DNA from: Palsa-1447 sp964414785
GTDB taxonomy: Bacteria; Verrucomicrobiota; Verrucomicrobiia; Opitutales; Opitutaceae
Reading direction: 5' to 3'
Length of the DNA stretch: 64,000 bases
Assembly (NCBI GenBank): GCA_964414785.1
Contig: CAYPXZ010000012.1
Span: forward strand, 19,390-83,389
Shown: in pieces, positions 1-7,459 of the stretch
Layout of the letters: the number at the start of each line of letters is the position of its first letter
Numbering within the stretch: position 1 is the first letter of the stretch
The notes under the pieces: generated by a model
Told to the model about the DNA's origin: nothing
The model's input: only the letters and a program-made list of their open reading frames with translations
Databases searched by the model: none
Position numbers and translations under genes: made by a program

Positions 1-1498
1 TGTCGACGGATTTCCTCACGCTGTGGCTGTGCGTCATCTCAAGCAGGGTGGGCACCGTGGCGAGCGGCCTGGCCACCATGTAGATCTGGTAGCTGAACAG
101 GCCGCGCGAGACCTTGAGGAGGAGGGCCTGCGTCCCCATCAGGAGCCCGCACCAGAAGCGCGACTTGACGACGAGCGGCACCGGCGCCGGGACCCCGCGC
201 ACGCTCTCGATCGCGAATCCGGACTCCTGCAGGATGCGGCGCAGCGAGGCGAACGTGAAGAGGCGCGTGTGGGTCAGGTCGAGGATCCCGCGCTTGTTGT
301 AGTTGAACTGGCCGAATAGGAGCATCAGGCGGGTCACGACGAACCCGATGTTCCCGGTCGAGATGATGATCCTCAGGTTGAGGTTCTGCTGGGAGGCGGC
401 TCGCAGCTCGTCGAGGAACTTCTCGGGCGAGGAGAGGTGCTCGATCACGTCCAGGAAGAGGAGCGTCTGCACGTCCGAGAGGGGCCGCGGGAACGGGCGC
501 TCATTCAGGTCGGTCGCGAAGAACTCGTCGAATGCCGCGCCGTCGGCAGGCGGGAAGCGGTCGACCCCGATGACGCGGCACCCCTTGGCGCGAAGGGCCG
601 CGGAGAGGTGGCCCGGGCCGCAGCCCATGTCGATGACGCTCGTGCCGGGCGGCACACCGGCGACTGCAAACGAGTGGGTGCTCGGGAAGGACAGCTTGGG
701 CTCGTAGTGCTTGTTGTCCGCGTCCCTGAACTCGACGTCGAAGTTGCGCCGGTACAGGAGGCCGAACCTCATGAGGAACGCCGCCGTCGAGGCGAGCGTC
801 ACGTCCCAGGCGTAGCGCAGGCCGTTCACCCGGCAGACCTCGTCGCCGTAGTGGGTAGGGATGGGGACCTCAAGGATGGGTATCCCGGAGCGGATCCACT
901 GGATTATGATCTCCGTGTCGAAATGGAAAACGTTCGAGTTGCGCTCGAAGGGGATCCGCTTGAGGGCGCCCACGGAGTAGGCCTTGTAGCCCGTGTGGAA
1001 CTCGCTCAGGTGCGAGCCGAGCGCGAGGTTCTGGTACCAGGTCAGGATCCTGTTGCCGGCGAACTTGTAGAGGGGCATCCCCCCGCGCAGCGCATCCCGC
1101 TTCCTGAGCATGCGCGAACCGTGGACCACCTCCGCCTCGCCCTGGGCGATCGGCGTCAGGAGCTCCGGCAGGACCTCCGGCGCATACTGGCCGTCCCCAT
1201 GGAGCAGCGCCACGATGTCGAAGCCCCCGGCGATCGCGAACTGGTATCCGATCTTCTGGTTCCCGCCGTAGCCCTGGTTCACCGGGTTGGCCATGACGGT
1301 CAGGGGGTGCCGGTACCCATGGAGGCGCCGCAGGCGCTCCGACGCCACGTAGGTTCCGTCCGCCGAGGCGTCGTCGATGACCAGGACCTCGACGTCATAC
1401 TCCTCAAGCGGCGGGATCCGTTCGAGCACGCTTAGGATCGTGGATTCGGCGTTGTAGGCGACGACGAAGACTAGGACGCGCTTCTTGCCGGTGGGCAT
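1..1498 (-). CDS. Bifunctional GT2 glycosyltransferase / SAM-dependent methyltransferase, partial
   Basis: This gene reads leftward from an ATG at 1498 and is still open at the window edge, giving about 499 residues without a stop. The N-terminal half is a GT2 (dolichyl-phosphate mannose synthase-like) domain: a KRVLVFVVAYNAEST beta strand and nucleotide-binding start, VIDDASADGT, NQGYGGNQKIGY and the LLHGDGQY metal/nucleotide motif around residues 90-100. The C-terminal half is a class I methyltransferase, with SVIDMGCGPGHL as the SAM-binding glycine loop near residue 290 and a VIEHLSSPEKFLDEL stretch after it. Both parts are in the same frame, so this is a genuine fusion. Bifunctional proteins of this architecture are known and are usually assigned to envelope or O-glycan synthesis. 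Substrate and sugar donor cannot be told from the sequence. The 3' end is missing. Confidence 0.88.
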   Translation of the reverse strand, partial: MPTGKKRVLVFVVAYNAESTILSVLERIPPLEEYDVEVLVIDDASADGTYVASERLRRLHGYRHPLTVMANPVNQGYGGNQKIGYQFAIAGGFDIVALLHGDGQYAPEVLPELLTPIAQGEAEVVHGSRMLRKRDALRGGMPLYKFAGNRILTWYQNLALGSHLSEFHTGYKAYSVGALKRIPFERNSNVFHFDTEIIIQWIRSGIPILEVPIPTHYGDEVCRVNGLRYAWDVTLASTAAFLMRFGLLYRRNFDVEFRDADNKHYEPKLSFPSTHSFAVAGVPPGTSVIDMGCGPGHLSAALRAKGCRVIGVDRFPPADGAAFDEFFATDLNERPFPRPLSDVQTLLFLDVIEHLSSPEKFLDELRAASQQNLNLRIIISTGNIGFVVTRLMLLFGQFNYNKRGILDLTHTRLFTFASLRRILQESGFAIESVRGVPAPVPLVVKSRFWCGLLMGTQALLLKVSRGLFSYQIYMVARPLATVPTLLEMTHSHSVRKSVD

Positions 1499-1794
1499 GA
1501 TTTATCGGAACAGTGCCGACACGGGTTGAAGACTTCAAGCGCACCCGTCCTGACGGGGGCCTTATTTGGCCGGGCTCGACGGACTGAGGAGCCCGGGTTC
1601 ACGGCAGTGACGACGATGGAGAACCTTATCGGCGTAGGAGTGCTCGCAAAGGGTGGGCATTTTTTGAGGCCCCAGGGGCGCCCGACCCTGCGGGGGCCAT
1701 TTCGCGTTTTACCTGGGCCGGGTACCCCCATAGCGTCCGGGACCGGCTCGGTCCGCGCCCCCGGCGGACAAACCCCCGAGCCCGAAATCAAAAC
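1499..1794. other. Intergenic leader with several dyads
   Basis: No credible gene lies in this 296-bp gap between two divergent genes. It holds at least three inverted repeats. ACGGGT (1521-1526) and ACCCGT (1543-1548) enclose the palindrome TTGAAGACTTCAA (1526-1538), 23-50 bp upstream of the glycosyltransferase start. GGCCCC/GGGGCC arms lie near 1669-1703. A perfect hairpin GGACCG-GCT-CGGTCC sits at 1740-1754, 40 bp before the permease ATG. These may be operators or a structured leader. No recognised riboswitch fold was identified. Confidence 0.4.
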
Positions 1795-2811
1795 ATGTAC
1801 ACTGTCACCAGTTACAGCGTCGCCGTGGTGTTCTGCTTCATCACGATGTTCTGCTGGGGATCGTGGGCCAACACGCAGAAGCTCGCCGGCAGGGAGTGGC
1901 GCTTCCAGCTGTTCTACTGGGACTATGCGATCGGGGTCCTCCTGCTGGCGCTCTTGCTCGCCTTCACCCTGGGCAGCTCGGGGGCGGCTGGGCGCGCATT
2001 CCTCCCCGACCTCAGGCAGGCGGAGGGCCGCTGGCTCATGTCGGCCTTTGCCGGCGGCGTGATCTTCAACCTATCGAACATCCTCCTCGTCGCCGCGATC
2101 GACATCGCGGGAATGGCCGTGGCGTTCCCCGTGGGCGTGGGCCTCGCGCTGATCCTGGGCGTCATCAGCACCTACTTTGTCAGGCCCGAGGGAAATCCGC
2201 GGCTCCTTGCCCTGGGCGTCGGCGCGGTCGCGGTCGCGATCATCCTTGATGCCCTGGCCTACCGCCGCCTCGCCTCGGGAGGCGGGCGCACCCCGGGCAA
2301 GGGGATCGTGCTTTCGGTCGTGGCGGGCGTCCTGATGGGCTTCTTCTACAGCTACGTGGCACGCGCGATCGCCCCGGCGAGCCTGGTGGGCGGCGTGGAG
2401 GCCCTTGAGGCCGGAAAGCTGAGCCCGTACACGGCGATCGTGCTCTTCTCCGCGGGGCTCCTGCTCTCGAACTTCATCTGGAACACGATCCTCATGGTAA
2501 AGCCGTTCGTCGGCGACCCGGTGCCGTTCGGCGACTACTTCTCGAAGGGAAGCCTCAGGCTGCACTCGGTGGGCATCCTTGGCGGCGTCATCTGGAACCT
2601 GGGGATGTCGCTCAACATCCTGGCGGGGGCCAAGGCGGGACCCGCGCTCTCCTACGGGCTTGGCCAGGGCGCCACGATGGTCGGCGCGCTCTGGGGCGTC
2701 TTCGTCTGGAAGGAGTTCAGGTCGGCGCCCGCCGGCACCAACAAACTCCTCGTCGCCATGTTCATCTTCTACGGCGTGGGCCTCGCGATCCTGATTGGGT
2801 CGCGGCTCTGA
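1795..2811 (+). CDS. GRP/RhaT-like sugar permease (DMT superfamily)
   Basis: A 338-residue integral membrane protein with about ten hydrophobic segments. It opens with SVAVVFCFITMFCWGSWANTQKL-type sequence and carries a conserved second block around NLSNILLVAAIDIAGMAVAF. This pattern belongs to the glucose/ribose porter and rhamnose symporter branch of the drug/metabolite transporter superfamily, commonly labelled multidrug DMT or GRP family permease in Verrucomicrobiota and Bacteroidota. Ribokinase starts 17 bp downstream, so uptake of ribose or a similar sugar across the inner membrane is the most economical role. That substrate is inferred from context. The start is the first ATG of the frame, and no Shine-Dalgarno sequence is evident. 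Confidence 0.75.
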   Translation: MYTVTSYSVAVVFCFITMFCWGSWANTQKLAGREWRFQLFYWDYAIGVLLLALLLAFTLGSSGAAGRAFLPDLRQAEGRWLMSAFAGGVIFNLSNILLVAAIDIAGMAVAFPVGVGLALILGVISTYFVRPEGNPRLLALGVGAVAVAIILDALAYRRLASGGGRTPGKGIVLSVVAGVLMGFFYSYVARAIAPASLVGGVEALEAGKLSPYTAIVLFSAGLLLSNFIWNTILMVKPFVGDPVPFGDYFSKGSLRLHSVGILGGVIWNLGMSLNILAGAKAGPALSYGLGQGATMVGALWGVFVWKEFRSAPAGTNKLLVAMFIFYGVGLAILIGSRL

Positions 2812-2828
2812 CCCCCAAAGGCACCCTT

Positions 2829-3773
2829 ATGGCATCCCCCAAGCATCCCTCCAAGGCACGAGTCGTGGTTGTCGGCAGCTGCAGCATCGACATGATCGTG
2901 CAGGTCGGCCGGCTCCCGGGCACCGGGGAGACGGTCATAGGCGGAAAATTCCACTCCGCGGGAGGGGGCAAGGGAGCGAACCAGGCGGTGACGGCGTCCC
3001 GGGCGGGGGCGACGGTCGTCTTCGTGGGCCGGGTTGGGCGCGACGATTTTGGGAAGGCGGTCGTCTCCGGCCTCAAGGGCGATGGGATCAACGTCGCCCA
3101 TCTCACCGCGGACGCGAAGGCGCCCACGGGGATCGCGTTCATATTCGTCGGGAGCCGGGGCGAGAACAGCATCGCCGTGGCTTCGGGCGCCAACCTCCGC
3201 CTGAGCCCGGCCGACGTCGCCAAGGCGCAGGGCGTGTTCAAGCGCGGGGGTACCCTCCTCGTCCAGCTGGAGTCCCCCCTTTCCGCGGTGGTGTCGGCCG
3301 TCAACGCGGCGGCCAGGTCGGGGATGCGCGTCATCCTCAATCCCGCCCCGGCGCAGCCGCTACCGGACTCGCTCCTCGGGAAGGTGGACATCCTCACGCC
3401 GAACGAGCACGAGGCGGAGTCGCTGACCGGCATCAAGGTGGACGGCAAGGCCGCGGCCGCCCGCGCCGCGGAGCGGCTGCGCCAGCGCGGCGTGAAGACG
3501 GTCATCATCACCCTCGGCGCCCGGGGCGCGTTTGTGCACGGCGAGGGTTGCAGCACGCTTGCGCCCGCCTTCAAGGCGAGGGCCGTGGACACGACCGCGG
3601 CCGGCGACGTGTTCAACGGGGCCCTGGCGGTCGCGCTCGCCGAGGGGATGCCGCTCCTCAAGGCGGTCCGCTTCGGACAGGCCGCGGCCGCCGTCTCCGT
3701 AACGCGCATCGGAGCCCAGACCTCGGCACCGTCCAGGGCGGAGATCGAGCGGCTGCTCAAGCGGGGCAGATGA
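2829..3773 (+). CDS. rbsK: Ribokinase (PfkB family)
   Basis: A 314-residue PfkB-family sugar kinase predicted to phosphorylate ribose to ribose 5-phosphate with ATP in the cytosol. Visible signatures are the N-terminal GSCSIDMIVQVGRLPGTGET, the GGGKGANQAV substrate/PfkB-1 motif near residue 47, and ILTPNEHEAESLTG. Near residue 250 is the C-terminal DTTAAGDVFNGAL motif (PfkB-2), which contains the catalytic Asp and anion hole. Length matches the family. It sits 17 bp after the sugar permease, and the two likely form a transcriptional unit. Related PfkB kinases acting on other sugars or nucleosides cannot be excluded, but the fit to ribokinase is good. Confidence 0.85.
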   Translation: MASPKHPSKARVVVVGSCSIDMIVQVGRLPGTGETVIGGKFHSAGGGKGANQAVTASRAGATVVFVGRVGRDDFGKAVVSGLKGDGINVAHLTADAKAPTGIAFIFVGSRGENSIAVASGANLRLSPADVAKAQGVFKRGGTLLVQLESPLSAVVSAVNAAARSGMRVILNPAPAQPLPDSLLGKVDILTPNEHEAESLTGIKVDGKAAAARAAERLRQRGVKTVIITLGARGAFVHGEGCSTLAPAFKARAVDTTAAGDVFNGALAVALAEGMPLLKAVRFGQAAAAVSVTRIGAQTSAPSRAEIERLLKRGR

Positions 3774-3875
3774 CCCGCCTCGAACCAAGGAATGGCGCGG
3801 GACCTGCGGCAACGGATCCCGTTTGAGAAGATGCCACTTACTCCTAAGCTTCACCCCGAGCCCACTGTTCCATTG

Positions 3876-4709
3876 ATGCCCTCCCCAGGTTCACGTTTCC
3901 GGTCCGCGCTTGCCGCCGAGAGGCCCCTGCAGATTGCGGGAGCCATAAACGCCTATTCCGCCCTGCTGGCGAGGCGCGCGGGCTTTCGCGCGCTTTACCT
4001 GTCCGGGGCCGGCGTCGCGAACCACTCGTACGGGATCCCGGACGTTGGGCGGACCGAGCTGGCCGATGTCCTGGTGGACGCCCGGCGCATCACCGGCCGG
4101 GTGGACCTTCCCCTCCTCGTCGACATCGACACGGGGTGGGATGATCCCGCACGGGCGGTGCGCGAGATGGGGGCGGCGGGCGTCGCCGCCGTCCACATCG
4201 AGGACCAGGTCCCGGCGAAGCTGTGCGGCCACCTCCCTGGGAAGCAGCTGGTTCCCACCGCCGAGATGGCGGAGCGGGTCCGTGCGGCGGTCAGCGGCAA
4301 GCCGGATCCCGAATTCGTCGTCATGGCGCGCACCGACGCCGCGGCCGGCGAGGGCGTGGCCTCGGCGGTCGCCCGAGCGCAGGCGTACGTCGACGCCGGG
4401 GCCGACATGATCTTCGCGGAGGCGCTCCCCTCCCTGGAGGACTACCGCGCCTTCTGCGCGGCGGTCCGGGCGCCCGTGCTCGCAAACCTGACCGAATTCG
4501 GGAAGACCCCGTATTTCAGCCTGCGGGAGATGGGGGAGGCCGGCGTCGCCATGGTGCTCTATCCCCTGAGCGCGAGCCGTGCCGCCTCCGCGGCCTCGCT
4601 CGAGGTCTTCCAGGCCATCCGCCGGGACGGGTCGCAGCGTGCCGCGGTGGACAAGATGCAGACGCGCGCCGACCTTTACGAGACCCTCGGGTACGAACCT
4701 CCGCGCTAG
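3876..4709 (+). CDS. prpB: 2-methylisocitrate lyase
   Basis: A 277-residue member of the isocitrate lyase/PEP mutase superfamily, which cleaves 2-methylisocitrate to pyruvate and succinate as the last step of the methylcitrate cycle. Seen are LYLSGAGVANHSYGIPD, the metal-binding region LPLLVDIDTGWDDP, VHIEDQVPAKLCGH and FVVMARTDA. The flexible-loop motif is usually K-R/K-C-G-H followed by RP. Here it reads KLCGHLPGK, so the essential Lys, Cys, Gly and His stay while two arginines are leucine. The chosen ATG begins MPSPGSRFRSALA, where family members normally begin. The frame is open upstream to 3792 with no homologous-looking sequence. It is followed by prpC 12 bp later. Confidence 0.88.
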   Translation: MPSPGSRFRSALAAERPLQIAGAINAYSALLARRAGFRALYLSGAGVANHSYGIPDVGRTELADVLVDARRITGRVDLPLLVDIDTGWDDPARAVREMGAAGVAAVHIEDQVPAKLCGHLPGKQLVPTAEMAERVRAAVSGKPDPEFVVMARTDAAAGEGVASAVARAQAYVDAGADMIFAEALPSLEDYRAFCAAVRAPVLANLTEFGKTPYFSLREMGEAGVAMVLYPLSASRAASAASLEVFQAIRRDGSQRAAVDKMQTRADLYETLGYEPPR

Positions 4710-4721
4710 CCGCTCCCCAAG

Positions 4722-5891
4722 ATGCCCGCCCCACAAGGTACCGGCCCCCGGGTCAAGAAATCCGTAGCCCTCTCGGGAGTCGCCGCGGGCAACACGGCCA
4801 TCTGCACGGTCGGGAGGTCCGGCAACGACCTGCACTACCGCGGCTATGACATTGGCGAGGTCGCGGCGCACGCGACCTACGAGGAGGTCGCACACCTGCT
4901 GATCCACGAGCGCCTTCCCAACCTCGCCGAGCTGGAGGGTTACAAGAGCAGGCTCAGGGGCCTCCGAGGGCTGCCGACCCCGCTTTGCAGGGTGCTCGAG
5001 CAGATCCCGGCGGGCGCGCACCCCATGGACGTACTGAGGACGGGGTGCTCCATGCTCGGCAACCTCGAGACGGAGGACCTCCCGATGTCGGGCGGCAACG
5101 CGTCCACCGTGGACGGGGCGCGCGCCATTGCCGACCGGCTCCTTGCCGTATTCCCCTCGATGCTCCTTTACTGGCATCACTTCTCGAAGTCGGGCCGGCG
5201 GATCGATGTCGAGACGCCGGACGACGGCATCGCCTCCCACTTCCTGCGCCTGCTTCACGAGCGCGCCCCGTCCGCGGAGCACGTGCACGCACTCGACCGG
5301 TCGCTCATCCTCTACGCCGAGCACGAGTTCAACGCGTCCACCTTCGCCGGGCGCGTCATCGCGGGCACGGGGTCCGACTTCCATTCCTGCATCACGGGCG
5401 CGATCGGCGCCCTGCGCGGCCCCAAGCACGGCGGCGCCAACGAGGTGGCGCTCGAGATACTCCTGCGGTACCGCACCCCGGAGGAGGCCGAGGCCGACGT
5501 GCGCTCGCGCCTTGCGCGCAAGGAGATCGTCATCGGGTTCGGCCACCCCGTCTACACCGTGGCGGATCCCCGAAGCGCGATCATCAAGGAGACCAGCCGG
5601 CAGCTTTGCGAGGCGGCGGGCGACACGGCCCTCATGGCCATCGCGGAGAGGATCGAGGCTCTCATGTGGGCCGAGAAGAAGATGTTCCCCAACCTGGATT
5701 GGTACAGCGCGGTGGCCTACCACCAAATGGGGGTCCCGATGCTCATGTTCACACCGCTCTTCGTCATGGCACGCACGGCGGGCTGGGCCGCGCACATCGT
5801 CGAGCAGCGCATCGACGGCAAGATCATCCGTCCCGGTGCCTTGTACACCGGCCCCGAGAACCGTCCCTTCGTGCCCTTGGAACGGCGCTAG
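4722..5891 (+). CDS. prpC: 2-methylcitrate synthase
   Basis: A 389-residue citrate-synthase-family enzyme that condenses propionyl-CoA with oxaloacetate to 2-methylcitrate. The LHYRGYDIGEVAAHATYEEV start, the LYAEHEFNASTF block with its active-site His region, GAIGALRGPKHGGANE, IGFGHPVY (second active-site His) and FPNLDWYSA (catalytic Asp) are all present in order. The short N-terminus and the neighbours prpB and prpD support methylcitrate rather than TCA citrate synthase. It lies in a tight plus-strand series, 12 bp after prpB and 19 bp before prpD. The enzyme may also accept acetyl-CoA at low rate, as family members do. Confidence 0.9.
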   Translation: MPAPQGTGPRVKKSVALSGVAAGNTAICTVGRSGNDLHYRGYDIGEVAAHATYEEVAHLLIHERLPNLAELEGYKSRLRGLRGLPTPLCRVLEQIPAGAHPMDVLRTGCSMLGNLETEDLPMSGGNASTVDGARAIADRLLAVFPSMLLYWHHFSKSGRRIDVETPDDGIASHFLRLLHERAPSAEHVHALDRSLILYAEHEFNASTFAGRVIAGTGSDFHSCITGAIGALRGPKHGGANEVALEILLRYRTPEEAEADVRSRLARKEIVIGFGHPVYTVADPRSAIIKETSRQLCEAAGDTALMAIAERIEALMWAEKKMFPNLDWYSAVAYHQMGVPMLMFTPLFVMARTAGWAAHIVEQRIDGKIIRPGALYTGPENRPFVPLERR

Positions 5892-5910
5892 GCGCGGCAC
5901 CAAATATCGA

Positions 5911-7389
5911 ATGTCCTCCCCGATCTCGAACGACCGCCCCCGCCCCGATCCGCTCCTTGTCGACATCGCGGACTACGCGCTGGGGGCCCTGGTCGCGGGT
6001 GACGAGGCCTACGACACCGCCCGCTGGTGCCTGGCGGACACGCTGGCCTGCGGGATCCTGGCGCTGGCCTTCCCGGCGTGCACCCGGCTCCTCGGCCCCG
6101 TCGTCCCCGGCACTTCGATAAGGAACGGGTCCCGGGTCCCCGGCACGGCCTACGAGCTGGATCCCGTCCAGGCGGCGTTCAGCATCGGCGCCGCCATCCG
6201 CTGGCTGGATTTCAACGACACCTGGCTCGCCGCGGAATGGGGCCATCCCTCGGACAACCTGGGGGCCATCCTCGCCACCGCCGACTGGCTGAGCCGCAAC
6301 GAGGCGGCCGGAAGCCCCGTCGCCGCGTTCCACACGCCCCTCGGGGGCCGGGGCGCGGCGCTGACCGTTAGGGACGTCCTCACAGCGATGATCAAGGCGC
6401 ACGAGATCCAGGGCGTCCTTGCGCTCGAGAACTCGTTCAACCGGGTGGGCCTCGACCACGTGCTTCTCGTCCGGGTCGCGTCCACCGCCGTGGCGACGGC
6501 GATGCTGGGCGGCACGCGCGAGCAGGTCATTAGCGCCGTCTCCCACGCATGGCTCGACGGCTCCTCGCTCCGCACCTACCGGCACGCCCCGAACACGGGA
6601 TCCCGCAAGTCGTGGGCCGCGGGCGACGCCACGAGCCGCGCGGTCCGGCTCGCGCTGATCGCACTGACCGGCGAGATGGGCTATCCGTCGGTGCTCTCTG
6701 CGCCGACCTGGGGATTCCAGGACGTGTCATTTCGGGGAAGCCCCGTCCGGCTCGCGCGGCCCCTCGGCTCCTACGTGATGGAGAACGTCCTCTTCAAAAT
6801 CTCGTTCCCGGCGGAGTTCCACGCCCAGACCGCGGTTGAATGCGCCCTCAAGCTGCATCCCGCCGTGAGGGACCGGATCGACCAGGTCGATCGGATCGAG
6901 ATCACGACCCACGAGTCCGCCATCCGCATCATCGACAAGAAGGGCCCGCTCCACAACCCGGCCGACCGCGACCACTGCATCCAGTACATGGCCGCGATCG
7001 GGCTCATCTTTGGGAAGCTTACGGCCGGCCACTATGAGGACGGGGTTGCCGCCGACCCGCGGATCGACGCCCTGCGGGCACGAATGGTGGTCGCCGAGGA
7101 CAAGCAGTTCTCGCGCGACTACATGGATCCCGCGAAGCGCTCCATCGCCAACGCCGTGCAGGTGTTCTTCACGGACGGCACGCGGACCGAGCGTGTCGAG
7201 GTCCACTTCCCAATCGGGCACCGCCGGCGGCGGGCTGAGGGGATCCCGCTCCTCCAAGAGAAGGCGCTCGCGGCATTCGCGGGGCATTTTGGAAGGGACA
7301 GGGCTGGCAGCCTGATGGAGCTCTTTGCCGACCGTGGACGGCTCGAGGCGACTCCGGTCCACGAATTCGTGGGGCAGTTCGCCGGCTAG
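5911..7389 (+). CDS. prpD: 2-methylcitrate dehydratase (MmgE/PrpD)
   Basis: A 492-residue PrpD, the iron-independent dehydratase that turns 2-methylcitrate into 2-methyl-cis-aconitate. Typical blocks are the DYALGALVAGDEAYDTARWCLADTLACG helix region, RWLDFNDTWLAAEWGHPSDN near residue 100, IKAHEIQGVLALENSFN, SWAAGDATSRAVRLAL and KISFPAEFHAQTAVECA. The long frame continues upstream through prpC in another reading, so the ATG at 5911, 19 bp after the prpC stop, is chosen because it gives a standard-length PrpD. A separate AcnD/PrpF pair is not present, as expected for the PrpBCD-type pathway. Confidence 0.92.
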   Translation: MSSPISNDRPRPDPLLVDIADYALGALVAGDEAYDTARWCLADTLACGILALAFPACTRLLGPVVPGTSIRNGSRVPGTAYELDPVQAAFSIGAAIRWLDFNDTWLAAEWGHPSDNLGAILATADWLSRNEAAGSPVAAFHTPLGGRGAALTVRDVLTAMIKAHEIQGVLALENSFNRVGLDHVLLVRVASTAVATAMLGGTREQVISAVSHAWLDGSSLRTYRHAPNTGSRKSWAAGDATSRAVRLALIALTGEMGYPSVLSAPTWGFQDVSFRGSPVRLARPLGSYVMENVLFKISFPAEFHAQTAVECALKLHPAVRDRIDQVDRIEITTHESAIRIIDKKGPLHNPADRDHCIQYMAAIGLIFGKLTAGHYEDGVAADPRIDALRARMVVAEDKQFSRDYMDPAKRSIANAVQVFFTDGTRTERVEVHFPIGHRRRRAEGIPLLQEKALAAFAGHFGRDRAGSLMELFADRGRLEATPVHEFVGQFAG

Positions 7390-7441
7390 GCCCTTCGCAC
7401 GCAGGCAGAAAAAATTTGTCCATTTTGCTACCCGGGTTAAC

Positions 7442-7456
7442 GGTGGGAAACCCACC
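7442..7456 (+). other. Hairpin just before the GH30-like start codon
   Basis: GGTGGG-AAA-CCCACC forms a perfect 6-bp stem with a 3-nt loop ending 4 nt before the ATG at 7460. No Shine-Dalgarno sequence is present in this space. The stem could hinder or structure translation initiation. It has no U-tract and so is not an intrinsic terminator. Confidence 0.4.
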
Positions 7457-7459
7457 CCC

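Noticed and set aside
437..1435. Long plus-strand open frame opposite the left-edge gene
   Set aside because: It is the complement of the GT2/methyltransferase gene. Arginine, valine and glycine-rich composition and no family-like motifs mark it as a shadow frame of high-GC DNA.
3891..5966. 691-codon minus-strand open frame over prpB and prpC
   Set aside because: The opposite strand encodes two enzymes with complete catalytic motifs. This frame has none and reflects GC-rich third positions.
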